Assembly (NCBI RefSeq): GCF_019097595.1
Contig: NC_080710.1
Span: forward strand, 9,134,780 to 9,198,779
Reading direction: 5' to 3'
Source of the DNA: Hemibagrus wyckioides
Lineage: Eukaryota; Chordata; Actinopteri; Siluriformes; Bagridae
DNA length: 64,000 nucleotides
A program made the position numbers and the translations under genes. Under the pieces are notes generated by a model. It had not been told where the DNA came from, made no database searches, and saw only the letters and a list, made by a program, of their open reading frames with translations. Shown one piece after another: positions 59,260-64,000 of this stretch. The first letter of the stretch is position 1, and each line of letters opens with the position of its first letter.

Positions 59260-61057
59260 AGAGGTTTTCATTAAGGAGAAAGCGACCAGGCTCCCACCGC
59301 ACAGACCATGGGATTGCGCCATTGAGCTCCTCCCCAACACCACACCACCCAAGAGTCGAGTCTACCCCCTCTCCATTCCAGAAAAAAAGGCCATGGAGGA
59401 CTACATCGAAGAGGCCCTCACGGCTGGATATATCCGACCCTCTACATCACCGGCTGCTGCAGGTTTTTTCTTTGTGGAGAAAAAGGACGGAGGTCTCCGG
59501 CCATGCATTGACTACCGAGGTTTGAATGCCATCACCGTGCCTTACCCCTATCCTCTCCCGTTAGTTCCAGCTGCCCTCGAACAGCTACAAGGAGCTAAAG
59601 TATTTACTAAGCTCAATCTGCGCAGTGCCTATAACCTGATCAGGATAAAGGAGGGAGATGAATGGAAGACTGCTTTTCACACGACAAATGGACACTATGA
59701 GTATTTAGTCATGGCATATGGACTTACCAATGCCCCTGCAGTTTTTCAATCCATGATTAACGAAATATTCAGAGACATGCTCCACAGTCACGTTATAGCT
59801 TACATCAACGACATACTGATTTACTCATCCGACCATGACCAACATGTTTCTCACGTTCGAGCCGTCCTTCACCGTCTCACAGACCACAACCTCTTTGTAA
59901 AACTGGAAAAGTGTGTATTCCACTGCTCCTCCATAATGTTTCTGGGGTATGTGATTTCTCAAAATGGAGTGGAAATGGACCAGTCCAAAGTGGCAGCTAT
60001 CACGTCTTGGCCGGAACCCACCAGTATTAAGGAGCTACAACGATTCCTGGGGTTTGCAAACTTTTACCGCCGTTTCATCCAGAATTATAGCACCATAGCC
60101 AGTCCTTTGACCTCATCGCTGAAAGGAAACCCACGGAAATTAAGGTGGACTGACCAAGCCAGGACAGCCTTCAATAGGCTCAAGCAGAGCTTCTCCTCTG
60201 CCCCCTTACTCCGACACCCATGACCTGACCTGCCTTTCACCGTGGAGGTGGACGCCTCTAACTGCGGAGTAGGGGCAGTACTTTCTCAATGCCAGCCAGA
60301 GTCGGGCAAACTGCACCCATGCGCCTTCTTCTCCTGCAAACTCACACCAGCGGAGATGAATTATGATGTGGGCAACAAGGAACTGCTAGCCATGAAGTCT
60401 GCCCTAGAGGAGTGGAGGCATTGGTTGGAGGGGGCTATTCACCTGTTTCTCATTCTCACTGATCACTGGAACCTTGCGTATCTTCGTGAAGCTAAACGCC
60501 TGAACTCACGCCAAGCCAGGTGGGCACTGTTCTTCTCACGATTCAAGTTCACAGTCACCTATCGTCCGGGGTCCAAGAACGGTAAAGCTGACGCGCTCTC
60601 CAGATACCCAGATACCATCCTCCCACCTTCTGTTCTAGTAGACCCCATACATTGGGATTTCATGAGGGAAATCGAACAGGCCTACACCTCAGAGGCACCA
60701 CCCCCGAACTGTCCTCCTTCCAAGCGTTTCGTGCCCACAGCTCTCCGTCAGAGACTGATCAGGTGGACCCACGAAAGCCCCAGTACAGGCCACCCAGGCA
60801 TACACCGCACGACCCGGTTGCTACGTCAAACCTTTTGGTGGCCTTCTCTTAACCAGGATGTGGAGGGGTTTGTACGCTCATGCTCCGTTTGTGCCCAGTC
60901 TCGGACTGGCCGCCATTTGCCTGAGGGCCTGTTGGAACCATTACCTATCCCACGCCGTCCCTGGTCTCACATTTCCATAGATTTCCTCACCGATCTCCCC
61001 GATTCGCAGTTTCACAACCATCATGGTAGTCATCGACCGGTTCTCCAAGGCGTGTAA
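59260..61057 (+). pseudogene. pol: Gypsy pol: RT, RNase H and integrase N-terminus
   Basis: Begins [20 protein letters not shown] directly after gag, so protease is deleted. [23 protein letters not shown], motif A reads [19 protein letters not shown], motif C reads YINDIL. The first catalytic Asp of both motif A and motif C is Asn. A TGA at 60221-60223 interrupts between RT and RNase H. 60242-61057 has [32 protein letters not shown] and integrase zinc domain [17 protein letters not shown]...CSVCAQ, then [10 protein letters not shown] before a frameshift at about 61010-61025. Confidence 0.88.
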
Positions 61058-61985
61058 ACTCGTCCCCATGAGAGGCTTACCTACATCTATGGAAACCGCC
61101 ATGGCCATCTTTCAGAACATGTTCCGTAATTTTGGCCTCCCGGAGGACATAGTGTTGGACCGCGGCACCCAGTTTATCTCCAGCGTCTGGCAGGAGTTCT
61201 GCAAACAATTGGGGATCAAGGTTAGTCTGAGCTCTGGGTATCATCCCCAATCCAACGGTCAAGCCGAACGCCTGAATCAAGAGCTGGGAAGGTTCCTGAG
61301 AGCATACTGCAGCAAAGAACAACACAGGTTGAGCGAGTTCCTCCCATGGGCCGAATATGCCCAGAACTCTTTGACTCATTCCTCCACGGGACTAACGCCG
61401 TTCCAATGTGTATTAGGCTATCAACCACCGCTGTTCCCTTGGTCCGGAGAGCCCTCCGACGTCCCCGCGGTAGATGAGTGGTCCAAGCGCAGCCAGGAGA
61501 CCTGGGAAAGAGCCCATGTCCGCCTACAGAGGGCGATTCGAAGGCAGGTTATTCAAGCCAACCGCCGACGTCAGCCTCACCCAGCCTACCAGGTGGGGCA
61601 AAGGGTTTGGTTGTCCACACGTAACCTGAAACTGAAACTACCCTGCCGTAAACTCAGCCCGAAATTCATAGGCCCTTTCAAGATTGTTCGCCAGATAAAT
61701 CCGGTCTCTTATCGCCTTGAACTGCCCGCCTCATATAGCATCTCGCCCACGTTTCATGTGTCTCTGCTCAAGCCTTATTACGGACCCCAGACAACGAACC
61801 CCAATACTCACGAACCGCCCCCTCCCCTGGACGTTGACGGCTCCCTCGCCTACCGAGTTAACACCATTTTGAACTCATGTCGCCAGGGCAGTCGCCTCCA
61901 ATACTTGGTGGACTGGGAGGGGTACGGCCCCGAGGAGCACTGCTGGGTCAATGCTCGCGACATCCTGGACCCAGCAGACTCATAG
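61023..61985 (+). pseudogene. pol: Gypsy integrase C-terminal part and chromodomain
   Basis: 320 residues. [22 protein letters not shown] (second Asp), [13 protein letters not shown] (catalytic Glu), then the GPF/Y-type region KFIGPFKIV and a chromodomain, [18 protein letters not shown]. The chromodomain class targets marked chromatin. Continuous apart from the upstream frameshift. Confidence 0.88.
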
Positions 61986-62082
61986 AGGAGTTTCACCAAA
62001 ACTTTCCCCACAGACCTGCTCCTCGTCCGAGGGAGCACCCTCGACGACGAACACCTGGAGATGTTTCTAGATGGGGGGGTTC

Positions 62083-62452
62083 TGTCACTAGGCAGCCTGG
62101 GCCTGAACACCAGAGGGAGCCATCGCCCGAATATTAACCATCTCTGCCCACTTCCGGTACAGAGGTGTATTTAAGCAGCTCGCCACCTTCACTCAGTTGC
62201 GAAGCATTGTTTCCGTTTAGCGTTACTTGCCAAGCCTTGATTCAGTTCCTGTTTAGCTACTTCATGTATGACCTTGCCTGTTTATTCTCTTTGCTACGAG
62301 TTTCGGATTTGCGTTTTTGACTAGTTTGCTGAGTGTTAGTTTTCTGGTACTTGACCCTTGCTTACGTTTCCTTGACTACGATTACCTGTCTTCTGTTCTT
62401 CAATAAATCTGCTGATGGATTCTAATACACCGGCGCCTGACGAGTCCTTACA
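62083..62452 (+). repeat. Gypsy 3' LTR
   Basis: Preceded by GATGGGGGGGTTC as purine tract. AATAAA at about 62402-62407 (changed to AGTAAA in the 5' LTR). Confidence 0.95.
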
Positions 62453-62744
62453 TCACCATACAGTTTACAGAATAGCACAATGTAACCTCCACTATAATCC
62501 TCATCATGGCGTATGTACTCAAATGGTACGCTGTCTCTTATCAGCATTGCGACTCCTTTGCTTTTCGAGCTGTACACAGTGAAGTAGGATCTCCAGCCTT
62601 CAACATCTTTCAGGATGTCATCGTCTGTCTCAACATGTGTCTCTTGTATGAAGGCAACATCAGCATGAAGGTTACTAAGGCTCATCAACAATTTTTGGAA
62701 CTTTGTTTTAATACCATTTGTGTTCCAGGAGACAAAATGAAGAC

Positions 62745-62889
62745 TTGATTGTGTCATTATTAATGATTGAACTTCTGAAAATAAAACACACACAATTATT
62801 TAATACACAATCTTTATATAAAGATTGTGTATTAAATAATTGTGTGTGTGTTTTATTTTCAGAAGTTCAATCATTAATAATGACACAAT

Positions 62890-62890
<1 letters not shown>
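62745..62890. repeat. Near-perfect inverted repeat around the E6 acceptor
   Basis: Two arms of about 72 bp around a centre at 62817/62818 (TCTTTATATAAAGA). Each arm holds the start codon, splice acceptor and intron end of the gene, so a second acceptor-plus-ATG faces outward on the plus strand. Arms differ only by one CA unit. E1 has only one arm at the same site. Confidence 0.9.

Positions 62891-62891
<1 letters not shown>

Positions 62892-62925
<34 letters not shown>
62892..62925. repeat. (TA)n microsatellite
   Basis: Left half of the TA tract corresponding to 1594-1649; right half at 63609-63641. Confidence 0.9.
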
Positions 62926-62929
<4 letters not shown>

Positions 62930-63607
62930 TGAAACCTTGACTTACGAGTGACTCAACTTACGAGTTTTTCGAGATACGAGCCGTCGCTCAGTCTATTTTT
63001 TGCTTTAAGATATGAGCCGAGATCTGAGTTACGATCGAGCGAGCTTACACCACCAGCCACTAGGTAGCCCAACAAGCATTCATTTCACGTGGTTATCTCT
63101 CCAGGTCGTGCGTTGGCGCTGTGTAAGGACACTTCATCACTCATTTTCCAAACATTTTGAAAGGGAGGAAGAAACAAACCTCCTTGGACAGGTTTTTATT
63201 GAAATTCCGTGCAAGTGAAACCGAGGAAAGTGTGGCGAAAAAGGCAAAAGTCAGTGAAGAAGATGATTAAGTGAAGTGAAAAAACAAAAAAAAAAAAGAA
63301 AAAGTAGCAATTAAGTTTAGCGATAAAGTGTAGCATAGTGTGTAAGTTAAATTTAGCAAGTAATTGTAGCATTAAGTGTGTAGCGAGTAAGTTAAGTTAA
63401 ACGATAGAGCACGAAATGAAAAACTCCGCCACCCTCCTCCGCCAATCTCCTCCACGTCCGCCAGCACCTTCGTCTGATCTTCAATGTAAATACACTTAAT
63501 AAAAACAGTTTATTTCTTTACATTCTCTTTTATTATGTATTATTATTGTTTTATACATTATTTGTTATTTATAAAGTACATTTTTCTTATTTAAAAAACA
63601 CGTAACG

Positions 63608-63608
<1 letters not shown>
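62926..63608 (+). mobile_element. Tigger-like transposon remnant
   Basis: Starts CAGTGAAACCTTGACTTACG, an end form of Tigger-type elements. A short frame at 63185-63265 reads SETEESVAKKAKVSEED, resembling the transposase N-terminal region. It is inserted in a (TA)n tract (target TA). The right end is not matched, so it is truncated. Confidence 0.55.
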
Positions 63609-63643
<35 letters not shown>

Positions 63644-64000
63644 TTTCTGTCATTGTGTTTTGTGTTGTATATTTAAAAGATAAGCCAGAGACTTATCTAG
63701 CAATCTTGAATTGAATTGTAAAACTCAAATAAAACACAGAATATAAGACGCAATTATATATTATATTATTATCTGTGTATTGTATGTTATGTTAAGCCAA
63801 AAATAACTATATTACCTTGTTGAAAATGTACTTTTGGCTCAGCAGTCAACTGGTGGTATAAATGTAAGAAATGAAGAAATACATATTTAAGCAATTATGA
63901 TACAAGTCTCAACAGTTAAGTCTACATTATTACATCTTTGTATTTTTCAGTCAGGTGTATGGTGTTCACACACACACACACACAGACAGATTAGTTAATC
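63609..64000 (-). other. E6 upstream flank, duplicate of 1594-2030
   Basis: Includes (TA)n at 63609-63641, the 34-nt exon-like block at 63816-63849 and a (CA)n tract near the window end. Confidence 0.8.

Larger units (their letters stand above)
58418..62452 (+). mobile_element. Ty3/Gypsy element with chromodomain, internally deleted
   Basis: LTRs of 370 bp at 58418-58787 and 62083-62452 differ at about six sites. Target duplication TCACC (58413-58417, 62453-62457). The internal region keeps part of gag, RT, RNase H, integrase and chromodomain. The end of gag and the protease are missing. Oriented opposite to E6. Confidence 0.95.
57242..62774 (-). pseudogene. E6: E-family gene split by a Gypsy element
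   Basis: Acceptor AG at 62776-62775, ATG at 62757. The 5' coding part is 62458-62757 and the 3' part is 57242-58417; the Gypsy element at 58418-62452 lies between them with a TCACC duplication. The closest relative is E1. A premature TGA at about 58140-58150 replaces an arginine codon (DGFT then stop), a C-to-T change. The RT-like half (57242-58114) is otherwise open and has KWSFLE, GCPL and YHRQ. E6 is dead. Confidence 0.85.

Noticed and set aside
59590..60223. Enzyme-driven G-to-A hypermutation of the Gypsy element
   Set aside because: The changes seen are few and fit CpG decay; no excess of G-to-A outside CpG was noticed.

Overview
The window is vertebrate nuclear DNA, most likely from a teleost fish. 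It is AT-rich and full of simple repeats. It carries a fish-type L2 LINE whose ORF1 has an esterase domain, an RTE LINE, Tc1, hAT and Tigger-like DNA transposons, a tRNA-derived SINE, DIRS and Ty3/Gypsy elements, and a large complex endogenous retrovirus with a gamma-type Env. The species cannot be fixed from sequence alone.

The most interesting content is a minus-strand family of related genes repeated across the window, called E1 to E6 here: E1 65-1551, E2 8880-10417, E3 24119-25636, E4 44338-45908, E5 51571-52928, E6 57242-62774. Each main exon begins at a conserved splice acceptor. It encodes a protein of about 490-520 residues: a LINE-1/Tx1-type AP-endonuclease (EEP fold) with its catalytic residues kept, followed by a shrunken reverse-transcriptase-like region in which both catalytic aspartate motifs are replaced. 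E1, E2 and E4 are open from start to stop although E2 differs strongly from E1 and E4. E3, E5 and E6 are broken. Homology between units covers introns and upstream exon-like blocks as well as the ORF, so the copies arose by DNA duplication and not as ordinary LINE insertions. I read this as a co-opted LINE ORF2 that became a multicopy gene family. Upstream blocks are repeated too: a 34-nt exon-like block, a 79-114-nt exon-like block, a first-exon block (in E3 it would encode a 16-residue hydrophobic leader in the right splice phase), and a conserved upstream stretch containing the octamer ATGCAAAT.

Between and inside the units are mobile elements. 2.0-3.3 kb and 6.9-8.0 kb: decayed Gypsy. 5.3-6.3 kb: solo LTR of the retrovirus. 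12.2 kb: SINE. 14.6-19.6 kb: L2 LINE, minus strand. 21.6 kb: Tc1 fossil. 22.0-23.5 kb: truncated RTE. 26.9-28.2 kb: Tc1 with TA target duplication. 29.7-43.7 kb: a 14-kb endogenous retrovirus with two LTRs, a 4-bp target duplication, a tRNA-Trp primer site, gag and pro-pol in one frame separated by a UGA, a broken pol with the integrase core deleted, an open env, and extra ORFs before gag and after env. 46.2-47.2 kb: hAT-like element with 8-bp target duplication in the E4 intron. 54.5-56.0 kb: DIRS-like fossil. 58.4-62.5 kb: a chromodomain Ty3/Gypsy element inserted in the E6 ORF with 5-bp target duplication. 62.9-63.6 kb: Tigger-like remnant.

Pre-insertion sites can be read directly from the paralogous units, which makes the insertion calls for Tc1, hAT and Gypsy firm. 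Calls on gene function rest on motif reading only; expression and selection have not been measured.
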